DNA from: Saccharum officinarum
Taxonomy: Eukaryota > Streptophyta > Magnoliopsida > Poales > Poaceae
Reading direction: 5' to 3'
NCBI GenBank assembly: GCA_020631735.1
Contig: CM036197.1
Location: 43,695,880 to 43,759,879, forward strand
DNA length: 64,000 nt
Shown: positions 22,332-32,093 of the stretch, piece by piece
How the letters are laid out: the number at the start of each line of letters is the position of its first letter
Position numbering within the stretch: the first letter of the stretch is position 1
The notes under the pieces: generated by a model
Database searches by the model: none
The model's input: only the letters and a program-made list of their open reading frames with translations
Told to the model about the DNA's origin: nothing
Program-made: the position numbers and the translations under genes

Positions 22332-23138
22332 TCATTTAAAGTGTCTTGTTGACTTCGCATTATCCTTATCACTATTCACTTTAGTAATCACTATTTGGTT
22401 ATCACAGTTCATAAGAATAGCCGGTACTGGTTTCTCAACCACCGGTAAGTCCAACCAGAGCTCATGCAGCCATTCCGTCTCTACAGAAGTTGTATCTAAA
22501 GCAGTAGGTTCTGCTTCCATGGTTGATTTTGTCAAAATAATTGTTCGTTTAGAATAACACAAGACCCTTTCAAGTACATGCCAATGATCATCACTCTGAT
22601 TGGACATGTACCTACTCAACTTGCTCACAGCAAAAGAGATATCTGGTCTTGTTGTGCTAGCTAAATACACGAGTAAACCAATGATATGAGAGTACCTCAA
22701 TTGATCTCTAGCAATCTTCTTGTTCTTTCTCAATGTCACACTAGGATCATAAGGCGTTGGAGAAGGCTTGCTATCCACAAAGCCGAACCGGCTCAAGACC
22801 TTCTCAACATAGTGAGATTGCAACAAAGTTATCCCACTCTCATCCTTAATCAACTTAATATTTAGAATCACATTAGTTTCTCCTAGATCTTTCATGTCAA
22901 AACTTTTTGACAGAAAAGACTTGACCTCATTAATTGCATCTATGTTTGTTCCAAAAATTAGAATATCATCAACATATAAACATAATATAACAGATTCGCC
23001 CCCACCATGTCGATAATACACACACCTATCAGCTTCAATTATGGCAAAACCCGCACTCGTTAAAGTCATGTCAAACTTCTCATGCCATTGTTTAGGCACT
23101 TGTTTCAAGCCATACAAAGATTTCAATAACTTACACAC
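22332..23138 (-). pseudogene. copia-2 reverse transcriptase/RNase H part
   Basis: This open frame of 268 codons starts inside the RT domain (MCKLLKSLYGLKQVPKQWH). It has the catalytic motif LYVDDILIFG (about residues 53-62), the QSHYVEKVL and TRPDISFAVSKLSRYM segments, and the RNase H motif STMEAEPTALD. Between VLCYSKRT and IILTKSTMEAE the usual first half of RNase H (several dozen residues with catalytic acids) is missing, an in-frame deletion. The polyprotein is also separated from the upstream RT part by stops, so the enzyme cannot be whole. Confidence 0.85.
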
Positions 23139-23290
23139 CTTGCGTTCTTCACCTTTTACTACAAACTCATCAGGCTAATCCATATAAATTTTCTCATCCA
23201 ACTCTCCATTTAGAAAAGCTGTCTTCACATCCATTTAATGAATGAGAAGACCATATGAGGCAGCTAGGGAAAGTAGCACTCGAATAGTGG

Positions 23291-23770
23291 TCATTCTAGC
23301 AACAGGTGAATATGTATCAAAGTAATCCTCGCCTTCCTTTGGGTATAACCCTTAGCTACAAGCCGAGCCTTGTACTTGTCAATAGTACCATCAGGCTTAA
23401 GCTTCTTCTTAAACACCCACTTATAGCCCACAGGTTTACAACCAAATGGCAGCTCAGATAATTCCCAAGTTTCATTATAAAGAAACGAGTCCATCTCACT
23501 GTGAACAGCTTCTTTCCAATCATCTGCATCTGGAGATGCATACGCCTCTACAATAGAGGTGAGAGTATTGTCCACAAGGTATACAATGGAATCATCACCA
23601 AAAGATTTTGCAATCCTTTGTCTCTTGTTCCTCACAGAAACTTCATTGGCATCCTTCTCATGAACTTCCTCAAGTGGTTGCTCAAATGATTCAACAGGAG
23701 ACTCGATATGTATAGTAAAATCAGGAGCTATCTCTGAGAAAAATCCAGTATTGCTACGCATATCTTTCAT
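23291..23770 (-). pseudogene. copia-2 RT N-terminal part
   Basis: An open frame of 159 codons has the copia RT N-terminus: DDWKEAVHSEMDSFLYNETW, GCKPVGYKWVFKKKLKPDG and DKYKARLVAKGYTQ. It changes frame near 23340 and stops before the YVDD part. The upstream half (residues 1-60) is the integrase-RT linker. Confidence 0.85.
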
Positions 23771-23947
23771 AGGAAATATGTTCTAAAAAATGTAGCATCA
23801 TGAGATTCCATAATTGTATCAACATGCATATCAGGAACTTCAGATTTTACTACTAAAAATCTATAGCCAATGCTTTGGTGAGCATATTCTAGAAAGACAC
23901 AATCCACAATCTTTGATCCAAGCTTATGCTTCTTAGAAATTGGAATA

Positions 23948-24661
23948 TTAACTTTCGCCAAACATCCCCACATGCGCAAGTATGAAAGTTTTCGCCAAAC
24001 ATCCCCACATGCGCAAGTATGAAAGTGATGGTTTTCTTCCAACCCAATACTCATATGGAGTTGTCTCTTTATTTCTGTTTGGAATTCTATTCAGGACATG
24101 ACTCGCAGTCAATAAAGCTTCCCCCCACCATGCCTTAGATAGACTAGCTATGTCTAACATGGCATTCACCAAGTCACTCAACGTGTGGTTTTTTCTCTCG
24201 ACAACCCCGTTTGATTCGGGCGAATAGGGAGTTGTCCTCTCATCAATAATACCATGTTCCGCACAGAACTCATCAAATAGTATTAGAAAATATTCACCAC
24301 CATGATCTGACCTTAAATATTTAATTTTTCTCTCTAGTTGATTTTTAACTTCAGCCTTATAGACTTTAAAGTAGTCTAGCGTTTTATCTTTAGTTTTCAA
24401 CAAGTAAACATAGCAAAATCTAGTTGCATCATCAATTAAAGGCATGAAATATCTCTTTTCACCTTTTGTCAACACACCATTCATCTCGCATAGATTAGAA
24501 TGTATGAGTTCTAGAGGTGCCAAGTTTCTCTCCTCCGCTGACTTGTGAGGCTTTCGAGGTTGCTTAGATTGCACACAACTATGGCACTTAGAACCTTTGG
24601 CAATAGTAAAATCTGGAATTAAACTCAAGCTAGACAAACGTGACATCAATCCAAAGTTCAC
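23948..24661 (-). pseudogene. copia-2 integrase part
   Basis: An open frame of 237 codons. The pre-integrase Cys motif (KCHSCVQSKQ) is at residues 26-35. The integrase core has the first Asp in LIDDATRF, the second in LRSDHGGEY and the Glu in SPESNGVVERKNHTL, then WWGEALLTASHVLNR and YLRMWGCLAK. A 37-bp tandem duplication near 23952-24026 repeats the SYLRMWGCLAK codons and shifts the frame, separating this from the continuation at 23767-24054. Confidence 0.88.
23952..24026. repeat. 37-bp tandem duplication in copia-2 integrase
   Basis: Two adjacent copies of a unit beginning TTTCGCCAAACATCCCCACA and ending AAGTATGAAAGT. The unit length is not a multiple of three, so the duplication breaks the pol frame. 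Both copies of the large duplication carry it. Confidence 0.85.
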
Positions 24662-25148
24662 ATGACATAAGCGAGATGCTAAACACTCGAACTATCATTA
24701 ATTGTGCCACAAATATGATTCACTGACTTATTATAAAAATCTGCCAAAGATAGGCGGAATAAGCCTTCGCAATTATAGCCTTTACCAATAAATTATCCAT
24801 GCTTAGACATAACTACTTTATTAGACTCTAACACTACCTTAAATTCGTCTCTCAAAGAGAAGAAAGACGCTAACAAGGTTCTTGCGAATAGTAGGGACAT
24901 GTTGCATGTTCTTTAATTGCACGATCTTTCCAGAAGTAAACTTCAGATCTACCGTGTCAACACCACGAACAGAAGCCATTTCCCATCAGGACGAAGGAAC
25001 CTTGGAGCCCCTGGTAAGAAGAAAACATAGAGATATCAGCACATATGTGAATATTAGCGCCTGTATCAACCCACCAACTTGGAGATTGAAACACTAATAG
25101 TTAAGTAGGAAAATTACCATACCCGTCATCAACACTGCTAGCGGTCAC
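24662..25148 (-). pseudogene. copia-2 protease region
   Basis: Minus-strand translation gives protease-region fragments typical of copia (MASVRGVDTVDLKFTSGK and LKNMQHVPTIRKNLVS at about 24860-24980), with interrupting stops and frame changes. There is no continuous open frame. Confidence 0.7.
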
Positions 25149-25149
25149 G

Positions 25150-25949
25150 AGGTTGACATTCTTCTTTTTCTCTTTTCAGTCCGCTCGCTCCGGACACTCT
25201 TTAGCAAAGTGGCCAAGCTCTCCACAAGTGAAGCAAGGCAACTCTGCTTTGTCTTTCTTTTTTTTCTTGAAGGCAGTTGTTGGTTTGGCATTCAAAGGCT
25301 TAGGCTTTCCTTTGTTTTTGCCATGGTTTCTCTGGATGAAGTGGGCGCTAGCTTTTTCCTCGTTCCCCTTCTCAATGTTGTCTTTAGCCTGAGCCTTCTC
25401 AACATCAAGAGATGATATCAGGTTTTCAACTGATATTTTCTGTCTCTTGAGTTTAAGGCTTGTGGTGAATTTCCTCTAGGAAGAAGGCAACTTTGCTATA
25501 ATGCATCCAGCCACAAATTCATTGGGTATGACACACTTAAGGAGTTCAAGTTCATTAGCCAGGCGATGGACCTCATGAGCTTGTTCGACTACTAATTTAT
25601 TAGCAACCATCTTGTAGTCATGAAAGCTCTCCATGATGTACAGCTCTTTGCCTGCATCTGAAGCACCATAGGTAGCATTCAGATAATCCCATAGAGTCTT
25701 TGCATCTGTCATGTGTAGAGTCGAATCAAATAGATGATCAGACAACATATTATGCATAGCTCCCATGAAGATCTGATTGGCTTCCTGGAATTTTCTCTAA
25801 TCTTCATCAGATATATTTTTCTCGGACAAGCCATCTTTCGCCCAGAAAACTCTCATGGTCGTAAGTCAATTAGTGACCTTGACGAACCATCTCTTAAAAT
25901 GCGTACCAGAAAACTTTTTCGGCCTCAGCACGTCAGCAAAACTAGCCAT
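25150..25949 (-). pseudogene. copia-2 gag
   Basis: The gag start (MASFADVLRPKKFSG) is at 25949. The frame has early stops, then an open stretch at 25476-25766 with LFDSTLHMTDAKTLWDYL and LLKCVIPNEFVAG (UBN2-type gag). Near 25198-25245 a CCHC zinc knuckle (CFTCGELGHFAKEC) is encoded. In copy B the equivalent open stretch has an extra stop-generating change near 50659. Confidence 0.8.
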
Positions 25950-25988
25950 AGATAATTCTGAAAAAGACCTATAATAAAGTTTTTGGAT

Positions 25989-26814
25989 TGTTAAGTAATT
26001 AGGCAATTTTCAGATTAAAACCAGAATATAAATCATGACAAACTGATGAACTAGATTAAGCATGTACAATAAACTAACATGACAGATTAACATATTGCAT
26101 AGTATAAGCATAAACATGATTATGATTGTAAGCATAGCACGTACGCTTAATAGATTAGATATTATGAACGATAAGATTAGATCACGAGAATGATACCTGA
26201 CGATTATAGATGTAGTTGATGGTGGTGGAGATGCAGATGGCATTGATGATGGAGCGAAGTCGAGGTCATCGATGAGCGACGGTGGAACGTTCCCGTTGAT
26301 GATTCCTCGAGCCCGGCGACGACGAAGACGACGTGCTGATGCAGCATTCGGAAGACGAGCCGTCATGAAGGGTTTGGGAGCAGTCGTGCGAAGAGCGCTT
26401 CCCAAAAACCTTATTCATCTTCTCACAGTGCAAGATCGCAAAGACGAGGGTTCCAAACACCTGCTCTCCCAAACGCCGGTGCACGCAAACGATCGAGATG
26501 GAGAAACTACTGCTGCGGCGTAGTAGCGAGAAGAGGAAAATACTATTTGGCTATCTTAGGATTTTTCAACTGGAATTCCCAATAATAGTTTTTGTGTGTC
26601 TATTCCTAGGAGGATTGGTACGTGTATATATATGGAGGAAAACTCCCTACCTCCACATAAATTAGCAACATGGTACTAATAGATGTTGTACCTCCCACCT
26701 CTACATATGGGTTTAAATATTAAAGTCCATTAAAAAACACAGATATTAAGCTTTTGAAATTTATTAGAATTTCTCTCTATAAATTTAGGGAAACTATTCA
26801 TATAAATGGTAACA
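25989..26814 (-). repeat. copia-2 LTR (5' LTR)
   Basis: An 826-bp TGTTA...TAACA repeat, matching the left LTR with modest substitution divergence. The primer-binding site next to it on the minus strand could not be assigned to a tRNA. Confidence 0.92.
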
Positions 26815-26819
26815 TATGG

Positions 26820-27825
26820 GATAGCTGGAGATTGCGTTATTGTTACCGCACCACACGGTGTTGGACCGAGCAGGCCCTGCAGAGAGTGAAGTGTGAGATA
26901 GTGAAACTCTGAGAGTGACGTAGCACATGGTTTTCCTGATACCACTGTCTTATCCTTTTTTTTTTGAGCATCCCACTGTCTTATCCTTTGGAGCGTTTGC
27001 TAACGCAACTTCTACATGCATGAATGTTCACCGTTGTGTGATTTGTGTGACACTGTATGTCTGTACCGTGGTACTACATATTACGGTAAAGTATGGGCTC
27101 ATGTCGTCTCGTTCTTACGCCCAAATAAAAACATCATTTCGTCCGTAAAGATGTTTCCACAACTAAACAAGATTTCACCCTTCGATTCCCCCCCCCCCCC
27201 CCCCCCCCGACTGACGGTACGATATACATAGACCATCCCCGTGCAACTTTGGTCCGCCGAACACTTTTTTTTTTGAACAACTCTGGTCCAAAGATCGAAA
27301 CAACTAGACTGAGACCGACCGTTCAATCACCCAACACCGCAAGTGGCCGAAACAGGTGGTTTTCCTGCATACCGGGCCGGTACTGGGGGCTTGCTGCTCG
27401 GCTATACGACTCGTCTCGTCTATTCGCGGCAGAAACGGCTGCCCCGCGTCGCTTGCAGTTGCAGAGATAGGAACGGATACCAGCAAATCTTCACCGTGCC
27501 ACTGGAGTACTGGACCACTCCCCTGCCCATCCTCTGTATCTAGACACTGTTTGCGAGAGAGAATGGGCACGGTCGCGCCTCGCGCGGAACAGTGACCACC
27601 CTTCGATTTTCAATTTGGTACTAGTAGCAGCAGCAAGCTTCAGTAAACAGGATTAGGTTATCTTTACTGCTTTACACATACTACTTTATTATTACTACAC
27701 AGTAAGATTTTAGATTTACTTCCAAACTACTAGTACAGCTGACTCGAGGTCAGCCTTCGTGCCTTCTCAGTAGAAACTACTAGTCCGTCTTTTCACTCAA
27801 TCGCGTGGTTAGCTGTTTATAGGGA
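26820..27825 (-). promoter_or_regulatory. WIP-type upstream region without an adjacent gene
   Basis: The first part (26820-27150) continues the distal upstream DNA of gene 3 beyond copia-2, with TGGTTTTCCTGATACC at 26928. The second part (27355-27500) has GGTTTTCCTGCATACCGG and CTATTCGCGGCAGAAACGG like a proximal promoter, but no DUF3774 exon follows at lower coordinates. Spacer sequence shared with 5990-6220 and 39235-39400 follows. A poly-C tract lies at 27188-27208. Confidence 0.6.
27188..27208. repeat. Poly-C homopolymer, 21 bases
   Basis: An uninterrupted run of 21 C; the equivalent in copy B is 25 C. Confidence 0.9.
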
Positions 27826-27899
27826 ATTTTTTAACACTTTTTAAAAACTATTTTTAATTTTAGCACCGAAAGTTTTTTATATCTAACACTTTTGGCCAC

Positions 27900-28150
27900 T
27901 CCCCACGTGAGGGAGCGGCATTTCTACTTTATCGTTCCCCACATGGAGGAGCGGCAACGCTGCTGCTGAGGGGCTGCCGCTCCCCCTGGAGGAGCGGCAA
28001 GGCTGCCGCTCCCCAGACCAGGGAGCGGCAGCGGGTTGGAAAAGTGTGCCAGGCGAAATAGATTGGTCGCGAAGCCCGAGGCCCCCCGCTGCCGCTCCTT
28101 GATCTGGGGAGCGGCAGGCTACCGCTCCCCAGATCAAGGAGCCGCAGCGG
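27900..28150. repeat. MULE left hairpin-rich terminal region
   Basis: About ten GGAGCGGC or GCCGCTCC words occur. One hairpin (28089-28146) has 23-base arms starting CCGCTCCTTGATCTGG around a 7-base loop. In copy A one arm has a C-for-G mismatch (GGAGCCGC); in copy B the arms are perfect. Confidence 0.8.
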
Positions 28151-28390
28151 GGGTGTTTTATTTTGTTTCAGTTGTGAGGGAGAACGGTTACTGTGCCGGA
28201 GTCGAAGAAGGCTGCACGAGCAGGCAGCGCGCCCCCGCCCCCAGCCACGAGCGCGCGCCGCCGCCGCCACCCCCCCTCGCCCGCGGCGGAGCAGCCAGCG
28301 GGGCGCCCGCCCGCCACCGCCCGGCACAGGCGCGCGCGCCTCCTCCCCGCACCCGCCTCTCCCGCGCGAGCAGCCGGCAGCAGAGCCCAG

Positions 28391-28773
28391 GTAATTTTTT
28401 TATGTATTATAATTGCTAGCTAAGTTAGTTTAATTGTTTAGTTGGTATTATTAATAGTTATTTTAACTAGCATAGTTAGTATAAATATTATAAATAGTTA
28501 TTTTAGTTAGTATGATTAGTAAAGTTAGTATATGTATTATAAATAGTTAGTATGTTTAGTTTAGATTAGTGAAGTTAGTATAGGAGATATAAATAGTTAC
28601 TTAGGTATTATAAATAGTTAGAATAGTTAGTTTGTTTAGTTTAGATTAGTGAAGTTAGTATAGGTGATATAAATAGTTACTTTAGTTAGTTTAGTTAGTA
28701 TAGTGTTGTTAATAAACTTAGTATAGTTTGTTTGTTTGGACGACTTGATAAAGTTTGGTTGAATGGTTTTCAG
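28391..28773 (+). other. Probable intron in the MULE transposase 5' region
   Basis: A donor CCCAG/GTAATT follows a GC-rich leader, and an acceptor TTTTCAG/ATGG is at 28773. The 383-base interval is strongly AT-rich, made of TTAGTTAGTATA and TATAAATAGTTA repeats, like many MULE introns. The ATG at 28774 is in frame with the transposase frame but meets a TGA after five codons. Confidence 0.5.
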
Positions 28774-28839
28774 ATGGATTGTTGTGTCTGAGTTTATTTT
28801 GGAGGAATTGTTAGGAAGGAAGATGGTGAATTTGAGGAT

Positions 28840-29997
28840 ATGGAAGAGGAGTTGGAATGGTTCGACGAACCGCCGAGCTTCAATGACCTTTGTGTGCGTT
28901 TGAACGCAAAGTTTGGCGGTGATTTCACAATAAAGGGGAGATTTGACAGTGGGAAGACTCGGGCAAAATATGTCCTGATGCGTTTGCGTGACCCTGCTCA
29001 TTGGTCCCGCTACACTAGGGTTCTTACAGGCTCGAACTCACCCATTGCTGAGGTGGTTGTGGAGAATGGGTACAAGTTGGAGGATGATCATCATGACGAT
29101 GTTGGAGGTGACGAAGAAGTAGTTCTATTCACATCCAGTCAGTTGTATATGGATGGTCAGTTGACGCAGGAGCAGTTGCATTCACATCCAGTCGGTTGTA
29201 TAAGCAACGACTTCGATGTGAGAGAGTTCGAACGTGAAGAGCAGGAGCAGGCGGAAGAGAACTGGTTTGGTCACGACGACGACGATGATAACGACGACGA
29301 CGACGAAGATGATAGAGCTGCCCATGTGACGCCGGTTCTTGCTACAACGTCCGATGTTTCACTTTCGGTACTTCATGTCATGCCGACTCAGGCCAGGCTG
29401 GTCCATGATTTACCAGAGGGTGGTGCGCCGTATTTTGATTCGTGGGGTAGGATCAGCGAAGCACAACATTATGCTGCACCACCCCCTTACACAGAGGCAG
29501 AACTCATGCAACTGAGCCAGAGCGGTGTACCTTTAAGTGGTGTTCCGAACTACAGGGATGTCAGCATGGTACATATGACAGTTTGTGACACAGGCCTGCA
29601 AATGTGTGCAGAATCACTATATAACCATGAGCATGTAATCCTTCAGAAGGGCATGATATTCAATACAATGTCAGAGATGAAGCTCTTTCTTCAGGATTAT
29701 GCTGTGTACCACCATAGGCCATACTTGGTGACTCATTCCGACAAGAACTTAAGGTACCACATTACCTGCGAAGCAGGTTATCCATGCCAGTGGAGGCTTA
29801 CTGCAAGGAAGAAAGCGAGTGATGGCAAATGGAGGATAAGTAAATTGGTCCAACCTCATTTATGCTTGGATAACAAGGGTAAAGAATATTATCCGCAGCT
29901 CACTGCACGTTACCTTGCCCGTCATATATTGGGGCTCGTTGACAAGGATAATGACGTCTCGATGTCTTATTTACAGCAGTCCATATACGACGAATGA
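28840..29997 (+). pseudogene. Truncated MULE transposase (MuDR DNA-binding part)
   Basis: An open frame of 385 codons. It holds the N-terminal region of plant MULE transposases (EWFDEPPSFNDLCVRLNAKF, residues 5-24), an acidic low-complexity stretch (D/E run near residues 148-160), and the MuDR-type DNA-binding domain (about residues 265-345): KGMIFNTMSEMKLFLQDYAV, then CEAGYPCQWRL and WRISKLVQPHLC. The frame ends where the element passes directly into its right terminal repeat. The catalytic DDE domain and SWIM zinc finger are absent. The same frame is open upstream to a TGA at 28789, possibly a decayed CGA codon. It could still make a DNA-binding fragment. In copy B the frame is broken at the acidic run. 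Confidence 0.85.
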
Positions 29998-30039
29998 CCA
30001 CAGCTCAAGAGGAGAAGAGAATAAAAGGCGTCCTGCGCC

Positions 30040-30300
30040 TGCCGCTCCTTGATCTGAGGAGCGGCAACGCTGCTGAGGTGGCAGGGCCGAACAGGTGGCA
30101 GGGGCTATCACTCCCCCCTAGAGGAGCGGTAGTCTTGCCGCTCCCTGGTCTGGGGAGCGGCAGCCTTGCCGCTCCTCCAGGGGGGAGCGGCAGCCCCCTA
30201 CCACCTGTTCGACATTGCCACCTCAGCAGCGTTGCCGCTCCTCCACGTGGGGAGCGGTAAAGTAGAAATACCGCTCCCTCGCGTGGGGAGCGGCCAAAAG
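30040..30300. repeat. MULE right end: ~190-bp palindrome
   Basis: The arm starting GGAGCGGCAACGCTGCTGAG at 30058 is matched by its reverse complement ending near 30245, with a few mismatches and short gaps. Several smaller GCCGCTCC hairpins are nested inside. Confidence 0.8.
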
Positions 30301-30960
30301 TGTTAGATATAAAAAAAAACTTTCGGTGCTAAAATTAAAATAATTTTTAAAAAGTGTTAAAAATAAAAAAAAAATCTTTATAGGAAGGAGCACAAAGTAT
30401 AAAGTATAGCCAAACTGAAATGGAGCCATGGAGACCCACTTTGCATAAGCATAGTTTGTCCCTGAACCTCGGAGACCATGATTAGTTTTCTGTTCGATGA
30501 TGATCACGGTTGACTTGACTAACGGTGGACTGAAAAAGCTTGATGCAGAGAGGCCTGAAATTAACCTCTGATGAACCGAACTGATCTGAAAACAGAGTCT
30601 TGCTGTATCAATTTTGTCCTCTATGAGGTAGTCCTAGTTCCTAAACTGCTGTCACGGAAGAGTAGATCTCAGAACCTGAAATTGCCATTACCAATCGTTC
30701 TGCTTGAGCACATGGTGGTAAGAACAACACCGAATTCCTTGTTTTGAAGCCAAAGAGTCAAAATTCCGATGCAAAGAAGCATTCATATTAGTCGTGTGAA
30801 GTAAAAGAACTTTCCATCATCATCGTCATGATCCTATTGGACCTACTCCTATTTTACAATCGCAGGAGGCAACCGGCCAGGTCGCGACCCAGGCCCGGTT
30901 GCTGCACCTGCACCTGCACTGCAAGCCGAGACAGAGACGTCTGAACACTGCAGACTAGTT

Positions 30961-31206
30961 CTAGTTGGGTCCCCAGCAGCTGAGGTACATGACGGTCCTC
31001 ATGCCCTCCTCGGCCTTGTCCGCTCGCCTCTTCTCCGCCGGCGCCATCTTCTTGGCCTGAACGAAGCTGGGAGCGTTGGACTTTGCGGCCCGGTGGATGG
31101 ACCGCAGCGCGTAGTTCCAGCGACATAGGCCCGCCTGGTCCTTGAGCGCCTCCACAGCGCCCACGCTCATGGCCACCATCCACGACGCCTTCGCCGCAGC
31201 CGCCAT
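30961..31206 (-). CDS. WIP gene 4: DUF3774 wound-responsive family protein, 81 aa
   Basis: Intact single-exon member, closest to gene 1 in position and flanks. Residues 1-20 are as in gene 1, followed by [16 protein letters not shown]. The middle differs ([20 protein letters not shown]). The end is YLSCWGPN. The ATG aligns with all paralogues, and a TATA box lies about 145 bases upstream. Together with gene 5 it forms a two-gene block that repeats genes 1 and 2. Its 3' flank abuts the MULE after about 580 bases. Function inferred from family: wound/hypoxia-induced protein of unknown activity. Confidence 0.93.
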   Translation of the reverse strand: MAAAAKASWMVAMSVGAVEALKDQAGLCRWNYALRSIHRAAKSNAPSFVQAKKMAPAEKRRADKAEEGMRTVMYLSCWGPN

Positions 31207-31348
31207 CTATCTCCTAGTCCTTCTTGGGTTGGTGCCTAGCGCGCCTTGCTTTGCTAGAGAGCTCTGGTTGGTGATCGATGTGGTTGCTGTGACTGATGAG
31301 TGAGATTGCTGTGGGTTGGGGGTGGAGACGCGAGGTGGGGCGGGTGGG

Positions 31349-31425
31349 TTATATATACCGGAGGGAGGACTGCAAACAAGCGGCCGCAGGAGCTGGTTTT
31401 CCTGGATACCGGGGGGCTCTCGGCT
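31349..31425 (-). promoter_or_regulatory. Promoter of WIP gene 4
   Basis: TATATATAA on the gene strand at 31349-31357 is the TATA box. TGGTTT at 31394-31399, within GGTTTTCCTGGATACCGG, lies about 40 bases beyond. A distal copy is at 32219-32224. Confidence 0.6.
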
Positions 31426-31850
31426 CTCCCACTACTGCTTCTTGTTTATTCCGCCGCAGGTCGCTTTCCCCGCACCGGCCCAGGTGCTCAGCTCACCTAC
31501 TATCTCGTCGTCTTGTTTATTCGCGGCAGAAACGGCCGGTCTTCCGCGTCGCGGACAGAAACGACGAAGAGCGTGCCGCGCAACCGTTTCTGCCCCACAG
31601 CATACGATGCATCTTCTCTGTATCAGGACTGCTTGGGTTAGACATTGGTGCTGAATATTAGAGTACAGTTTGGTCTAGGAAGGAATCAAGCAAAGTAGAT
31701 AACTTTTATATGTTTTATTTATCCTACCAACTGGTGGCTGCCCGTGCGCTGTCAGCGAACATGAAGATGGAGGGAACTGCCAGATTTAGGACACTCACTC
31801 GAGGCGTCCAGCCGTCCAGGAATCTTCTCGCTTTCTTGATGACTTTGAGC

Positions 31851-32093
31851 GGGTGTTTAGATGGTGTAAAAGTTGGTGTAAAGTTCCTGTAGCACTTTTC
31901 GTTGTTATTTGGTAAAATTTATCCAATCATGGACTAACTAGGCTCAAAAGATTCGTCTCGACATTTACAGACAAACTGTGCAATTAATTATTTTTTTTAC
32001 CTACATTTAATACTCCATGCATGTGTTCAAAGATTCGATGTGACGGGGAATCTTGTAAAATTTTTGGAAGTTTGAAGGGATCTCAACACTGCC
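31851..32093. mobile_element. MITE in the gene 4-gene 5 spacer
   Basis: The ends are GGGTGTTTAGAT and ATCTCAACACTGCC. The interior (GGCTCAAAAGATTCGTCTCG, TACTCCATGCATGTGTTC) is of the Tourist-like family seen in gene 3. The matching spacer at about 8343 lacks it, giving an empty site (GACTTTGAGCGGCATTAAGG). A clean target duplication is not visible. Confidence 0.75.

Larger units (their letters stand above)
19745..26814 (-). mobile_element. Ty1/copia LTR retrotransposon 'copia-2' in the WIP 3 upstream region
   Basis: The right LTR (25989-26814) is 826 bp. The left LTR (19745-21613) is also 826 bp once its nested hAT and target duplication are subtracted. Both start TGTTA and end TAACA. The flanks AATGG (19740-19744) and TATGG (26815-26819) are a target-site duplication with one change. 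The related sequence at about 38985 (GGGTTAATGGGATAGCTGG) is the empty site. GGTGGGGGAT beside the left LTR on the minus strand is the polypurine tract. Gag, protease, integrase and RT/RNase H follow in copia order on the minus strand, all with breaks. Confidence 0.95.
27834..30376 (+). mobile_element. Mutator-like element (MULE), deletion derivative
   Basis: The ends are inverted: left TTTTTTAACACTTTTTAAAA with TTTTAGCACCGAAAG, right CTTTCGGTGCTAAAA with TTTTTAAAAAGTGTTAAAAA. The inverted arms extend 250-300 bases and carry repeated GGAGCGGC/GCCGCTCC words. An 8-base target-site duplication TTTATAGG lies at 27826-27833 and 30377-30384, interrupting AGCTGTTT(A/G)TAGGAAGGAGCAC, which is intact in other spacers of the cluster. 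Inside is a truncated transposase gene with a 5' intron. The catalytic domain is absent, so the element is non-autonomous. Confidence 0.9.

Noticed and set aside
13840..26000. Treating the copia open frames as host genes.
   Set aside because: They carry gag, integrase, RT and RNase H motifs, sit between LTRs with target-site duplications, and have frame breaks.
31300..31661. Plus-strand open frames of 112-121 codons over the WIP promoters (also 38340-38782, 19081-19522 and copies).
   Set aside because: They lie antisense to promoters and 5' UTRs, exist in several frames at once because the DNA is GC-rich, and show no domain.
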